Positions 44,001-56,509 are shown, numbered from the stretch's first letter. The stretch: 64,000 bases of DNA from Takakia lepidozioides (GCA_030704615.1 CM060732.1:12088001-12152000); one strand, 5' to 3'. Numbers and translations: made by a program. The notes: generated by a model not told the origin, from the sequence alone.

Positions 44001-44072
44001 AAAAATGGCAAAGAGGTCCATGGCGACATCTTCAGAGCTGGAATTGTACCAACTGTCATTCTGAACAATACC
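43998..44072 (+). repeat. PPR-derived patch inserted in the LINE RT gene
   Basis: Plus-strand sense GKEVHGDIFRAGIVPTVILN matches the unit of the array at 34183-34985 almost residue for residue, and interrupts LINE sense between YRYLGLVIHCRS and ALDRLTKGKAAS. The inverted LINE copy at 47.9-48.9 kb does not reach this point but resumes at the same KGKAAS. Confidence 0.8.
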
Positions 44073-44084
44073 ACCCAAATTCCA

Positions 44085-45074
44085 GTTTGTAGCAACTGCC
44101 CTGGACAGATTGACAAAAGGCAAGGCAGCCTCCATCCACCTTCATGCCAAATGCAAAGTTCAAACAAATACATCTGCGTCATCCACCGACCAAGAAGTGG
44201 TTGTTTGACAACATTGTCGCCGCAAATGCCACTTTTGGTTGTGAATTCTAGGCACCTGCGGTCCCAGTTTCCTATTGGAAAAAGAATCTGGAACCATTGC
44301 AATCATCTTTCCTCCAAGCAATGCTTGGCTCCAGAGGCACAACTCCATCTGACATACTGAGTGCAGAATTCGCATGCGTGCCACTGCAAATTGAGGCCCT
44401 CTTCCGGCTTCCCTGCATAGGTTGCAAGCCCTTCCCCCCAAGGGGCTTGTGGCCAAAGCCCTCGCAACCTCTATTAGGCTCAAAATACAGGTTTTAAACA
44501 ATCTTGGTATGCTCGTGTGGATACCTTTTTTGAACGCCATGGACTCTCTATTGCTTCACTATTGCCAATGAATCCAGAAGGGGTGGACATCACATCCAAG
44601 CATGACCGCAACAGACTCATTAGAAGGGAGCTTATGGAACTACATGTCAGGAGAACTTGGAAGTTACCCAACCTCATGACAAAGCTCCATTTCTATCGAG
44701 AAACATTCTTGGTTCTGCGAGATGATAGAATCTTGCGGCCCAATTACCTTTCGGTATCTTTATCTCCTTCTCTCCTGAGGGCTTTGGGGCGGTTCAGGGT
44801 GGGCTCCCACAACCTACGGCTAGAGAATGGCAGATGGGAAAACCTGTAGTGGGAGGACAGGCTATGTCCAGCTTGCACAGGGCGCAACCAGGAAATTGAA
44901 ACTGAAGAACACTTCTTCTTCTATTGCCCTCTATATTATGAGATCCGTGGGAGATTCCACTGTCCATTCCGTGGAACCCAATCTCTCACTGAAATCTTTC
45001 ACTATGAAGATCAGAAATGCTTGGCAGCTTACTTGCACGAGGCACTCACCCTTAGACAATCACTCAAACAATAG
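44085..45074 (+). pseudogene. LINE ORF2 C-terminal domain
   Basis: Matches the copy at 47897-48870 along its length: ALDRLTKGKAAS, PLQSSFLQAMLG, DITSKHDRNRLIRREL, LHFYRETFLVLRDDRILRPN, ALGRFRVGSHNL. It ends in a zinc-finger-like region where stops and frameshifts (near 44215, 44495 and 44847) disrupt it. The intact sense in the other copy is CPAC...ETEEHFFFYC. Confidence 0.85.
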
Positions 45075-45505
45075 TTCTTATCTCTGGCTCTGGTTTCCTA
45101 TTTCCTCTCACGTTCTTTTTCCATTTTGTCCCCATAAGCTCTATGAACTTTCCGCGGACGGTATAAAGCACCATTTCATTTCACCTTTCATTTCACCTCT
45201 GAATGGCGAGGAGCCGGAGGTCAACTGGCGCCGCTTTAGGAAACTAGATCCAGGGTTCATCTTTCTTTCGAACCCTACAAAAGGAAGTGCGGAAGCTGCT
45301 AGTTTGCCTTCTCGTCTCTGTCTCTGTCTCTTAGTTTCTCAATAGGACCTACCGTAGAGAACTCTGGTTCTGAGCAGTGCCTCATCTGTTGGTCTGCATG
45401 GCTCCCCCGGCAAGGTTATTTTTTCCTTGTTATCTTATGCATTTTTAAATAAAGATTTTCAGGGCCTCCGTCCTGTTTCCTTTAAAAAATAAAATAAAAA
45501 ATCTA
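45075..45505 (+). mobile_element. LINE 3' UTR and poly(A)-like tail
   Basis: Contains one copy of the ATAAGCTCTATGAACTTTCC / GCGGACGGTATAAAGCACCA motif that is tandemly repeated in the inverted copy. It ends GTTTCCTTTAAAAAATAAAA with an AATAAAG signal at about 45449. Confidence 0.75.
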
Positions 45506-45641
45506 AGTTTATAGAAACAACAGGAGTCATGTGAAGGCTTTCGCTTTCGCAATGGGACACTGCCCAAGGGAAGGGGGAGAAGAACATACCAGGTAGGTAC
45601 ATACTCCAGAGCTGTTTTTACGTTTTTACTAGACCAGTCAA

Positions 45642-45718
45642 GGTAGCAGGATTTGACCCCAGATTCATCTAGGTGACACTCACTGCACTATCCAACTGAG
45701 GTAGACTAGACTGAATGG
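45642..45718 (-). mobile_element. tRNA-like sequence (SINE head or decayed tRNA)
   Basis: The minus strand has an A-box-like CTACCTCAGTTGGATAGTGC and a B-box-like GGGTCAAATCC about 33 bases later, followed by TGCTACC. Spacing fits a tRNA. Pairing of the acceptor stem is not convincing, so a tRNA-derived SINE is more likely than a working tRNA. Confidence 0.45.
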
Positions 45719-45759
45719 AAGTTTCTACGAGTTCTGAGCCATTAATAGTCTTTCTTGTT

Positions 45760-47640
45760 CCGAATCCTCGACAGTTTTTGTAAGGTGGGGCGACTTCATC
45801 TCGCCTCCCCGCACTCTCTCTGATCCACCCTCTTTCCTGTTGTCTGACCTTCTTCAGGCTGTAGGTGATACTAGAATAGTTTGATTTCTTTCATTGTGTT
45901 AATATATCTAGTTGTACGAGCTTTGGTTGTTTCCTCTTGGGGACAGTTACACCCATTTGTACAGTCACCCCACTTGGGTCTTTTTATAAAGCTATGCAGG
46001 ATTTCTTTCAAGGTCTGTTCAACAGTTAAAGTTCTAAGACTGTTCTCTTCAGATCCTAAACTATGACATATGATACCCTGAGCTGGAGCACAACCTCCTC
46101 AATTTATTTCTTAGTTGACTCTAACTTGCTGGTATTCTTCTCCTTTGACATCAAACCTGGGCTCTCCAACACTTGAGAGTACCAAGATTGCTTATTAAAA
46201 AAACAGCTCAGCCATTTCTCACTGCTGGGGCAGCAAATGTCATGGATTTCAATACAGTGACTTCCATTGGAGCAAACATGTTACTCTGGTCATGCATTTC
46301 CAGAAAAATGTGATTTGGAAAGTGAAGATGCAGTGGGTTCTGTATCACCTAGAATTTGACGACCCGCTATTTTGTCTGACTGCAGAGGGATTGACTCTTT
46401 TGTCATAGACTCACCCCTCTTTGAGTGTGCACATTCAGCCTCCAATACCTGGCTCAATTGCCCAGGCCTCTTGCTGCAGTAACTTATGCACTTAAGCCAG
46501 CCAAAGTGCGAAGAGAAGAACTCTGGCAGAGCAAAGGGATCCATCTGCGGGTGATGTATCGCAGAAGACACTTTCCTCATTCCTGTTGAAAGGATAATTT
46601 AAACAAAACTGCTGCATATGCCTGGCTGAGACCACTTACAAAGATGAATATAGGTCTTGATGGTGCAAGCACATTCTTCCAAACCATGGATTCCACTTTC
46701 AAGGCACCAACAGTAGTGTTGCCATGGGTAGGCAAATCACCACACAGATTTATGGTACATACTAAAACAGTTCCCTTCCCTGATGACTACAAAGCTGTTG
46801 ACGTGCAGTACTTTCTACTCAAAATTTGTTGCTTGCTTCCTCTTGCCTGTCGCTAATTTTCCTGCTTAGCACAGCTCAATGGGAGAAGACAGTTGACAAG
46901 TGATATGCCTGGCCGCCATAGACAAGCAGCATACTGTTATCATCAGCTTCACCACTGTAATGCGTTTTTGTCAGTGACGTTTCAAACAGAACTACACTCG
47001 TTCAGAACCGGTGAAGATGGAGGGGACTATGAACGGGGGGTTTGAATCTTTGGTAGTTCTTACTGAAGACTCCTGGTGCATATCCTGTGCCCTGCACACA
47101 CACATCGTCATCTTCAGCCAGCAATGTATTGATGTAAGTTGTACGGATGAAATACTCCATTACAGACTAGACTGGGAAACTTTCTAAGGTGATACAACTG
47201 TTCTTTCCCTGTCACCGTCCTGCAGAGGCACATCAAAATATATTCTCATTTCTTTATGTTGGTTAACAGATCCCTATCAAGAGCTCATAGTAAATGATCC
47301 AATCTTTCTGTTAAACAAGCAACTGGCAATCTCAGTTTGAAACTAATCCCTAACCAGGGGTTACCAACATCCCATATTGGTAGGCCCTTGCAGAACCCCA
47401 TTTGGGCAAGAATACACCCTGGTTAGGAGCAGCTCTAGTGATTTACATACCAAGGTAGGTTGAGAGGTATGTCTCATGGCACCGCATTGTTGCAATCCAG
47501 GAGAAGTTCGCCAATGTGCATTCAAGGATCTGATGAGAACAGTCTTAGAACTTTCCTGAATGAATAAGGCCAGTGGCCAGGTCTTTTGTGATGTTCTCTC
47601 TTTTCGTCAATTCTATAAAATGGCAAGGACTCCCACATTC
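45760..47640. other. No gene assigned
   Basis: Two frames look protein-like: minus 46290-46580 (SSHFGWLKCISYCSKRPG...) and plus 46644-46856 (FFQTMDSTFKAPTVVLPW...). Neither has a recognisable domain, nor did I find splice partners. They could be exons of an unrecognised gene downstream of the HYLS1-like gene. Confidence 0.3.
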
Positions 47641-47654
47641 AGCTGCATGTGTGG

Positions 47655-47880
47655 AAGAAAGAAATGAAATGGTACTTTATAATGTCCGCGGGAAGCTCAA
47701 AGAGCTTATGGGACGAGAGGAAAGGAAACAAAACGGAATGGTACTTTATGAAGTCCGTGAAAAGCTCAAAGAGCTTCTAGGACGAGGAAGAAATGAAATG
47801 AAATGAAATGGTGCTTTATAACGTCCACGGAAAGCTCGTAGAGCTTATGGGACAAAATGGAAGAAAATATGAGAGGAACA
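47655..47880 (-). repeat. LINE 3' UTR with three tandem hairpin units
   Basis: Three ~65-75-bp units, each with AAGCTC(A/G)(A/T)AGAGCTT, a 6-bp-stem hairpin, plus a GTCC(A/G)(C/T)GG box and GGTACTTTATAA or a variant. The plus-strand LINE copy has one such unit (45130-45180). Confidence 0.8.
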
Positions 47881-47896
47881 AATCCAGAAACCACAA

Positions 47897-48870
47897 TTAA
47901 TGTTCTAGCGAATGTCTAAGGGTGAAGGCCTCGTGTAGGTAGGCTGCCAAGCATTTTTTATCCTCATAGTGAAAGACATCAGTGAGAGTTTGGGTTCCAC
48001 TGAATAAACAGTGGAATCTCCCACGGATCTCGTAGTATAGAGGGCAGTAGAAGAAGAAGTGTTCTTCAGTTTCAATTTCCTTGCTGCGCCCTATGCAAGC
48101 TGGACATAGGCGGTCCTCCCGTTGCAGATTTTCCCATCTGCCAGTCTCTATCCATAGGTTGTGGGAACCCACCCTGAACCGCCCCAATGCCCTCAAGAGG
48201 GAAGGAGATAAGGGTGCTGAAAGGTAATTTGGTCTCAAGATTCTATCATCGCGGAGCACCAAGAATGTCTCTCGATAGAAGTGGAGCTTTGTCGTGAGAT
48301 TGGGTAGCATCCAAGTTCTCTTGACATGTAATTCCATAAGCTCTCTCCGAATGAGTCTGTTGCGGTCATGTCTGGATGTGATGTCCACCTCATCTGGGTT
48401 CATTGGTTATAGGAAAGCAGTAGAAAGTCCGTTACGTTGAAATAAACTGTCCACTCGAGCATACCAGGAGTTCCTGAAACCTGCAGCTTTGAGCCTCATA
48501 GATGTTGTGAGGGCCCTTGCCACTAGCCCTTTGGGTGGAAGGACCTGCAATCTATGGAGAAAGATTGTAAGCCTGAAGAGGGCCTCGGATTGCAATGGTA
48601 CACATGCGAACTCTGCACCTAGGATCTGAGATGGAGTTGTGCTCCTGGCGCCAAGCATTGCTTGGAGAAAAGATGACTGTAATGGCTCCAAATTCTTTTC
48701 CCACCAGGAGACAGGGACACCAGGTGCCCAGAACTCACAACCATAGATGGTAGCAGGGCTGACGACGGTGTCAAACAGCCACTTTTTGGTCGGGGGATGC
48801 CGCAGATGTATTTGCTTGCATTTGGCCTGAAGGCGGACGGAGGCTGCCTTACCTTTAGAAAGAAACAAGA
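47897..48870 (-). pseudogene. 5'-truncated second copy of the LINE (ORF2 C-terminus)
   Basis: Two long frames (48931-48407 and 48403-47897) carry KGKAASVRLQAKCKQIHL, LRHPPTKKWLFDTVVSPA, PLQSSFLQAMLGARSTTP and DITSRHDRNRLIRREL. They end with a zinc-finger-like CPAC...EIETEEHFFFYCPLYYEI region and a stop at 47897. It is colinear with 44085-45074 and better preserved, with one break near 48405. It begins at about 48870, so it lacks RT, endonuclease and ORF1: a typical 5'-truncated insertion. It lies a few hundred bases downstream of the HYLS1-like gene, same strand. Confidence 0.9.
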
Positions 48871-49099
48871 AAAGACAGGGGCCACTAACAACCCAAAAGT
48901 AAAATACAAAGTAGAAGCAAAGCCTTTGCATATATATGCAGGGGCCCCTGTAGGGAATTTACCTTTTTTATCAATGTGTAGGTAAGTATTTGAAGATAAG
49001 TTTCAAGGACTAGCAAGGTTTCACTTATAATGTGGTGGCAGTGGTTGCCCCTTTCAAGGAAAAAGAGAAGCAAGCATGGAGAAAATTGAGAAGTTTCAG

Positions 49100-52000
49100 T
49101 CACCTTGGTTTGCGGTCACTGCACTCCAAAGCATGGGTGGCATGCACGTTGGCAAACCTGCGATTGAAGTTCTCGGGCTTTCGCTTGGTGCCACTTGTCT
49201 TCAAAAATGAGTCATTCTTCCACACCTTCTGCATCTCTGCAAATCTGATGACACAACCCCACCTTAACTTAGTGGCTGGGCACTTGCTGCATGCAGCGAA
49301 AGGACTAAAGGTGCCAATACTTCACAAAAAATGATCAACCCTCCAACTAATATATTACATTACTCCTGTTCCCCCCATAGTCCATCACATAGCCAGCAAC
49401 AAACATTCTTATTTCCAGGTCTGCCTCTCTGCAGCCCCATGCTGGCAAGCACTACCCCCAATGTTAATGTTCAATATGACTTTGGCATGGGAATTGGAGA
49501 ATAAGACTGGTGTAACCTTGCCACGCGATCTATTTTGCCTCCCCTTCGAGCGGGTGAAAACTTGCCCCTTCCAAATTCTGAGATGACAGTTTTGGTGTCC
49601 GAAAGCACACTTGTCCGATGAGGACCTGTTTTTGCAGGGATGCACCCGTGAGAATCTACTGACACCAACACAGCCTACGAAAGATTGAGAAATATCTGAT
49701 CAGACAAGGAGAGCTCTTATCTTTCTTCATAAAGACAGCTAAATCAATTTGCTCTTACTCCTCGGTTTTTATGAGCTTCTCACAACCTAGTGAGATCCTC
49801 AATTTTCTACGTTAAAGAAGTTACAGGACTCGAATGAGTACTGACTTGGTTCGGCCTCGAGGCTCCTAGAGACATTGTAAATAATACTGCAATGTAGACC
49901 CTACAATAATGACAATTTAAATTCTGCAAGCAAATCCAGCTGCTGTTAACAGTTAAAGGAGTTATACTGACCTGATAGACTTGGACTGTGGTTGTTACCC
50001 ACAGGTTTGCGGTTCATGAGCCGCTTAGCTACTTCTTGCTGTTGGGTGTAGGTCCTGAGAGTGGAAGGAGAGTGGCTTCCACTGTAACTTGCAGAATTGG
50101 AAGGAGAGGGGCTTTCCTCACTTTGTTGAGACTTTTGCATGGTAGGTGACTCTCGTTCCATCATACTTGAGGACCCGGAAAGGGCCCGCCCCCACTCAAA
50201 GGTTGATGGAGAGGCCTTTCGCAAATTTGTAATTCTGCGGCTAAAGTGCCTTTGTGGGCCAGAAGATAGACCAGTATCCCTTTCACCCTTCAGTGGCAGA
50301 GGCGATGCAGATCCTCTTGATGTGCCAATTTCTCTTCTGGTGGTTGACTTCTGGAAAAATATATTAGTGTATTGAGTGAGTTTGGGATAAGGCATGAGAG
50401 CTAAGAGTGGAATGAAGAGAAGAACAACAGTGCCCATGCACAGAAAGAAAGAAGAGGTGTTGCAAGGTGCACAGGAAGCTCAAAAAGCTATTAGCAAAGG
50501 GAAAGTTGGGTACATGAAAGTGAGGCCCCAATAAGCAGCCCAAAAGTACAGTTCAACTTGAGAGATTTTCGAAGGCAAGAGTCTAGTGCAGACATGCCAC
50601 CAGGAAGAGAAAGAGAAAGACTAAACAAAGAAACTTCAAAAACATCACCTGGAAGGCACGAGAGGAGATTTTATGGTGTCCAGAGTGCACAAGGGCAGCA
50701 CATATGTAGTCAGGTTAGCACAAGGCACATGCATTAGCATAAGATGATAGAGTTCCTCTCCTCTCAACCTTATGCATTTTACGGGTATGCTTCTCAGGAT
50801 AATTGCAGATATGAAGTTCAAATTTTACCTTTGAATTTGAGGCAACCTCTACAGCACCCTCTGTAAACTTAAACTGGAACTGCCCCTCCATCCCAGGGCC
50901 ATGACTCTTCTGATATGGTGAGAGACCACTCGAAGTCCTATGACTCTTTCTTTGGCCATGATCCGACACATCACTTGAGCCACCCTCGTTTGTTACATTT
51001 AAACTTCCTGCTGCAAGTTTATTATTTTGAAGGTGACAGTCCTCCATGGCTCCATGGTTTGAATGTGTTTGAGGAAAAAAGTTGTGTGACCTGAAGTCCA
51101 ATCTCGTTGTTTCGATGCCCACTGTGGTAGCAGATGATTCTGATGTATATGCTGTGGATGCAATCTCAGAGAGTATACTGGACACAGAGGAGCAATCTGA
51201 AGAGCCCTGCAGACAAACACTAAATGTTGTGATGCAGAATCTTTAAGTGTTTGTTAAGAAAAAAGTTGTTCAAACATTTTGGTTCTTTCACAGCGAGGGA
51301 CCCACATGATCAAGAACCAGGACTATTCATTCCCCTCACTAAACATGTTCACAAACTACACAAATAACCTCCATTGTGGCCCATATGCAGATTTTCAGAC
51401 TTGAAATGTCTAGCAATGCCTTTGAGTTCACCAGAGCACCAGAAGATGCATTATACTGCAACTACTCTTAGAAGAAATTAATAGACTTTAAGACACTATA
51501 TCAAGTACATCATTGTACCTGCAAACTGAATAGACTTTGGCGGTCCTGGAGCTCAGGAGAATCACCCTCCCATTTCACCTCCCCACTGTTTTGACTGGTG
51601 GTTTCTATTCTCGCCTTGGTATAAATAGGTGCCTTTCTGTCATGGATGTCAAGAGGATCAAACCCAGCACCTCCTTGTCTTTCTGACGGATATAAATCCT
51701 GCAAGAGATTCTCACATGGTTGCAGCACCTGCCTTGGTAGAGCATCTTGTCCAATGCCCTTTTGAATGCTGATGTCATTCTCCTTGCTTTCATCTGTACA
51801 GACAATGTCAAACCTGTCATGAGGCAAATGGGGGAGCAAATTTCAATGGAAGAGTCCTGTACAGAAGCCAGACGACTACAAGCTCATTTCTGTTGGGACT
51901 CTGAATGTAAGGCCCTCCAGGAAAAGTACAGGATTCTCATCTCATGATCCATTACTAGAGCAACAACGCATCTCTTTCGAACCATAAAACTAATGAGAGT

Positions 52001-53245
52001 TTTTGGCAATCACCATATTCCACTATGCTTTGCCTGGGAGAGAGTGCTGGAGACGCCAAAGAAATTAGGGCCAATTTCCCCAACCCCTTCACCGCTTCAC
52101 AGGAATCCACGACCCGCCTATCACACTCACGAGACTTGGTCACTTTCCACTCTTTGAAAATCTGCCGTTTGTAGTCGAGCTCTGGCTCTTTCAGTCTGTC
52201 ATATCTGTGAAAGAACCCTGCAGCGGGATTGACCTCATCATCTGATATGGCCAAAGATCTCTCTAGGTCGATCGTCAGATCTATGTCGAATTCCTCTTTC
52301 CACAAGCCATTGAAAGCGGAAGCCAGATAATCAGTTTCCCAAAGTCGATTGTCCGACATCACATCACGCTTAACACCTGCACGGATGTTTTGTAAGGAAA
52401 GCAGGCAAAAATCAAATCGAAGAGAACACCTCGCACTGGCATAGTAAGATACTGTAAAGTTTGACTTGAAGCCAGTAAATATTTACGTTAAAATGCACAT
52501 CTCTGACCTAGAGTCAAACGGGCAATAGTCCAAAGATGTGGTCTCAAATAGGTGAGGCACTGGTGAAGCGCAGCTAGAAGGTGGAAGGAGGGACACACTA
52601 GAGACCTGACAAAAAGAGGCTGGAGATAATGCAATTCTATGAAAATGTTTCACAGTACGAGGCAGTATAGTGTAGTAGGAGGCATTATCACGGTGTAATA
52701 ACCTGCTTTCGCGGGACGCAGAGTGGATGTCCGCACGTCCTTGTTCCCAGCCTTCGTTGGCCGGAAGGGAACATCCTTGCGTGAGGGTTCGTTTTTACGA
52801 ATATCTGAGAAGCAGAGAAGGATTAGACCTTGAGATGAAAGTCTTCGCAAGGAAAGGAGGTAAAGATCAGAGGAAGAGACAAAAGAAGCGGCCTATAACT
52901 TCCCCTCTAGCATTAAATGCAAGGAAAGTTGAAACACCAATTCGTCAGTGTCATAAGAGTGGATGAAGGTTGGGAGGGTAGAAAGACACACACAATGAGA
53001 GGCTCAAGCTTACCCGATACAGATATAGCGCTCCCAAAACCTGAACAAGGATCTTTAGAACGGGGACGACGATTACTTATAGGACTGATGGAGTTTACGA
53101 AAGATTCATCAGTCCTGTTCCCGAGCTTAGGAATTGTAAGCTGAAGTTGCGATAGAAACGCAGAAATCACATGGTCAGGAACGTCGTCATGCCCCAGGGA
53201 TCGAAGCTCGGCTCGAAGCTCCGGCAGCGTAAAGAATCCTGCCAT
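49100..53245 (-). CDS. HYLS1-like protein, spliced (centriole/basal-body candidate)
   Basis: A multi-exon host gene. Exons supported by GT-AG sites and phase: 53245-53014, 52804-52703, 52376 to ~51980 (end uncertain), 51813-51519, 51206-50829, 50350-49972, 49674-49517, 49244-49100 (stop). The start ATG at 53243-53245 opens with FFTLPELRAELRSLGHDDVP, a short helical domain like the N-terminal box of HYLS1 proteins. The middle is Ser-rich and disordered. The C-terminus joins across the last intron to KIDRVAR|FAEMQKVWKNDS, resembling the HYLS1 C-terminal motif (human: DRVARYFEYKRDW). HYLS1 is a core centriole protein needed for cilia; plants with swimming sperm need it. The junction of the 50350-49972 and 49674-49517 exons does not keep phase, so a small exon is probably missed. 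Confidence 0.55.
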
Positions 53246-54691
53246 TCCTCTGTTTTTCCTGGCCTCTTTTCCCTTGCTCTTAGCTTATCTTCCGTCCTCC
53301 TCTCTTCACTATTCGGTTGCTCGAGTACTAAAAGGTACAAACAGGGAAAGAGAACTGCAAATTGTGAGCCCTCACTGGAAACATAAAGAGAAACAAAACA
53401 AACTACTAAGAGAAATTGCTCTCAGGAGAAACAGATGGCGTAAGAGCAGGCAGTTCCTATCAAAGAATGCGGCTGCCGAGAAAGGTAATAGAAAATAATG
53501 TCCTGACTAAAAATCGAAAGAATGTCAGAGAAATGTGGCCATTGGCCAGTTCCAGTCAGCGAAGATACTTGACAAAATGTGGCATTTGATGATGAAGAGA
53601 AACGCACAATACCGGATGCCCCGAAGAAGGCCGACCTACTTCGACATCGTCATTGGAATTCAACAGGCAACCAGGCAAAGGATGGAAATTGATAACACAC
53701 AAAAACAAATCTGATGCGAACATGCATACCGGAAAGAAAAAAACACACAAACCTGTTAGATTCCCAAGAAACATGAACCATCGGAATGATCCATGCTCCC
53801 ATTGCCCCTGAGAGCGGACACCAATCCAAACAAGGTGCCTGCAAGGGCGAAAGCCAGAGAGACGACGCAAGACACGCTCGCTCATAGCCGGTATCCGGTT
53901 CCCGGCCCGCAGCACCCGGCAAGCCAACAGGCCAGTAGATACTACTCTTCATCCATCGCTCTGAGTTTGCTGCCTGCAAAACAGAATTCTGTTCATTCGT
54001 TACCGACAGTTTCCAGGGACGAGCGTTCATCGCCGGCGTGTTTCACCGGCAATGACCGGTAACAGATGACTTGGAAATTCAAAAGGGGCCAAGAGGCGCC
54101 AAGTTCGCGGGGTCGCGAGCCGCAATATTCTTTTAATATTCTGTTCACGTTGATATTTTTTTCCTGCCCGTTTTCGCCAAGAAAGTTTGTGCGTACGTGC
54201 AGCTGCTGCGGTGTCAGAGCCGGCGATTTTTGTAGGGCAGACGTTCGGGCCGTTATGCAAATTTTATTGCGCTCAGCTTGTGCTGCAGGTCCATTACCTA
54301 TTTGGCACGTAATAACTCGGCCGGTACTTGGTTGGATGGATGATTAGCTGGCTTTATATGTACGTGTACATCAATGCGGCAATGATGGATGAAGTTATAT
54401 GTATGTACCTAGTCTGTTTGGGCAATGCTAGAATCTTGTAGGGTAACGAGGCCTATTATTACAGAGGCCTATGATGGGACATGATTATAGCTAACTTGTG
54501 AAGTGATCACTACTCAGCACGTGATATTACTGGATCTCCTGCCACCTATGACCGCGGAGTTGACTCTCGTAAAGCATTGAACTGTTATAGGTATCTTCTT
54601 GTCTGGTCCCAGTTCTCTCTGCACGGTTTTCTAAATCAAGCAGGTTTGCTTAAAGCACACCATTGAATGGTATTATTAGGTGAGGTGGACT
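53246..54691. other. No gene seen; promoter and 5' UTR side of the HYLS1-like gene
   Basis: Open frames here overlap on both strands without domains. The region probably holds the promoter and any untranslated first exon of the gene to the left. Confidence 0.35.
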
Positions 54692-55805
54692 GCACTAAGT
54701 CCCAAGCCATTTCAGGATAGTGCCGCGGGCCGGGCTCCCGTCCTCATGCCCGGGCTGGGCTGCTGGCTGGCCCCGCTGCCAGGTCAGCTCCTCCTGCGAC
54801 CCGCTCCCATGCGCTCTTGCTGGCCCGCGGGCTCCGCTTGATGTCGACGCCCCAACACGGCCGATCATATTGGAGCAAGTTATTACTGCAGGAGGTTACT
54901 GTTGTATGGGTCCCAGTTTCCCCTAAGGAGGCAGTGATGGAAGCCAACGCACTGGCTTGAAGAAGAACCCGTTACCCGGTGGATCTATAAACATTCTATT
55001 CTGAAGGACTCATTTTCAAGAGCATGAAGTCATTTCTTCGACCGGTTAGTCGGGAACAGATATGTCACCAAGATCTGGAGGAAGACCAGCTTTAGAGAGT
55101 TTTACTACTTTTCCAAGTTAGAGAGTGTGATAAGTCAGACGTGCAGGATGGACGTGAAGCTATCAGCAGCTCCACTTCAGAACTGTGCACTATGAATCTG
55201 GACGTCTCTGTTAGTCCATTGACCTCATGTTCAAGATGTCTGGAGTCTGGACTTGGACGAGAAAGGGTGATGGCCCCCGAATTCGACATGCACTCTCCAG
55301 GAATTAGATCGACACGATCATACTAACCGAGGTCCAACCGTCCCGTCCCTTCTACGTCCTCTGTTGACCAGTGTTTTCATCTCATTGATACCTGCAGCGG
55401 AGTCGTCGATTACCTTATTTGACAAGCTTGATCCCCCGAGGGCTGACTCCCAAGGCCATGTACAGCTTGAACTTTGATGGGTTGCAACTATGAGTGGTTC
55501 CAACTGCCTGCACCCTGCTTGCAAGCAGACTTGCTTCACCCCCACAACCCAGTCTAGATGGGAGCTCGGATGGCAGAAACTACTTATCATTTTTCCTCGC
55601 GGGCTCTGCTTAAGCCCAAAGTTGTGATTACGGTATCTCGTTTGACATCTAGATCTAATCTAGCTACTTCGCGACGTGGCAAGGAGCTAGCTAGAAGGCA
55701 GGGCAACGAGCCGACGTGGCATGGAGCCACGAACAAGCCAGCCCGGGCATGAACATGGGAGCCCGGGCCCGCGGCACTATCCTGAAATGGCTGGGGACTT
55801 AGTGC
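54692..55805. mobile_element. Non-autonomous TIR DNA transposon, 1114 bp
   Basis: The left end GCACTAAGTCCCAAGCCATT and the right end (complement) GCACTAAGTCCCCAGCCATT continue as imperfect inverted repeats for about 60 bp, both with TTCAGGATAGTGCCGCGGGC and ATGCCCGGGCTGG. No transposase frame. If CACTA is the terminus the flanking triplets (CTG/CCG) differ; if the TA inside is the target, it is TA-flanked. The superfamily is therefore open. Confidence 0.85.
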
Positions 55806-56509
55806 CGAGGCTTGGTGTGGATTTTTTTAAGAAATTTGGAAAACAGCACGAGTGGCTACAGAGTTTTGCAAAAAATAGCGGTACATTCTGTTCATCCACT
55901 TAATTTCATCCATTTATGTACTTCAATCCATTTATATCATCCATATTTGGCAAATTCATCTATAATTTTTTTTTATTTGAAGAAATTTGGCGATTTCATC
56001 CATGAAAAAACAGGGGATTTATGACAGAATATTCTATTTTATTTCTTGAGGTCGAAATCTGGCGAAAATTCGCCAATAAAAAAAACGCTGCACCTTGCAA
56101 GAAGCTAGTGCTTGTTCAACTTAAAATTTTACTTACCCTTATGGTCACCTTCTGTGACCACATTGGCCACTTTGGTGTCCGGTCATAAAACTCAACGACC
56201 GCGCTCATGTAGCCTATCAAACGTATTGTTAGTCGTAAGGTTCCAACGGTTATGGATGCTTAGATGACCTATTGACCCCATGAGCTCCATACAGGCATCC
56301 AAAGCATTTGGAGCACGACTGTTTGAATTCTTCACTACATGATTGGGGCAACCCTTGCTCAAGATCAGTTCTCTACATGGTCTCTACATGCTAGGGCTTG
56401 AAACTCTAGCGTCGTTTTAAAGCCTATCTGGTCAGCTTTGTTATGAACTTTGAACGGATGAAATCCATTAAGAATTCCACCCTACAGACATGAAAATGTC
56501 CTTTAAGTA
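55806..56509. other. No gene seen
   Basis: AT-rich stretch with repeated TTCATCCA(T/C)TTATRT (55895-55950) and no supported coding sequence. Confidence 0.4.

Noticed and set aside
53556-54030. Minus-strand frames upstream of the HYLS1-like gene as extra N-terminal exons
   Set aside because: The ATG at 53245 already begins the conserved N-terminal box, and no splice sites join these frames in phase.
54720-54947. GC-rich frames on both strands
   Set aside because: They are made by the terminal inverted repeat of the 54692-55805 element.
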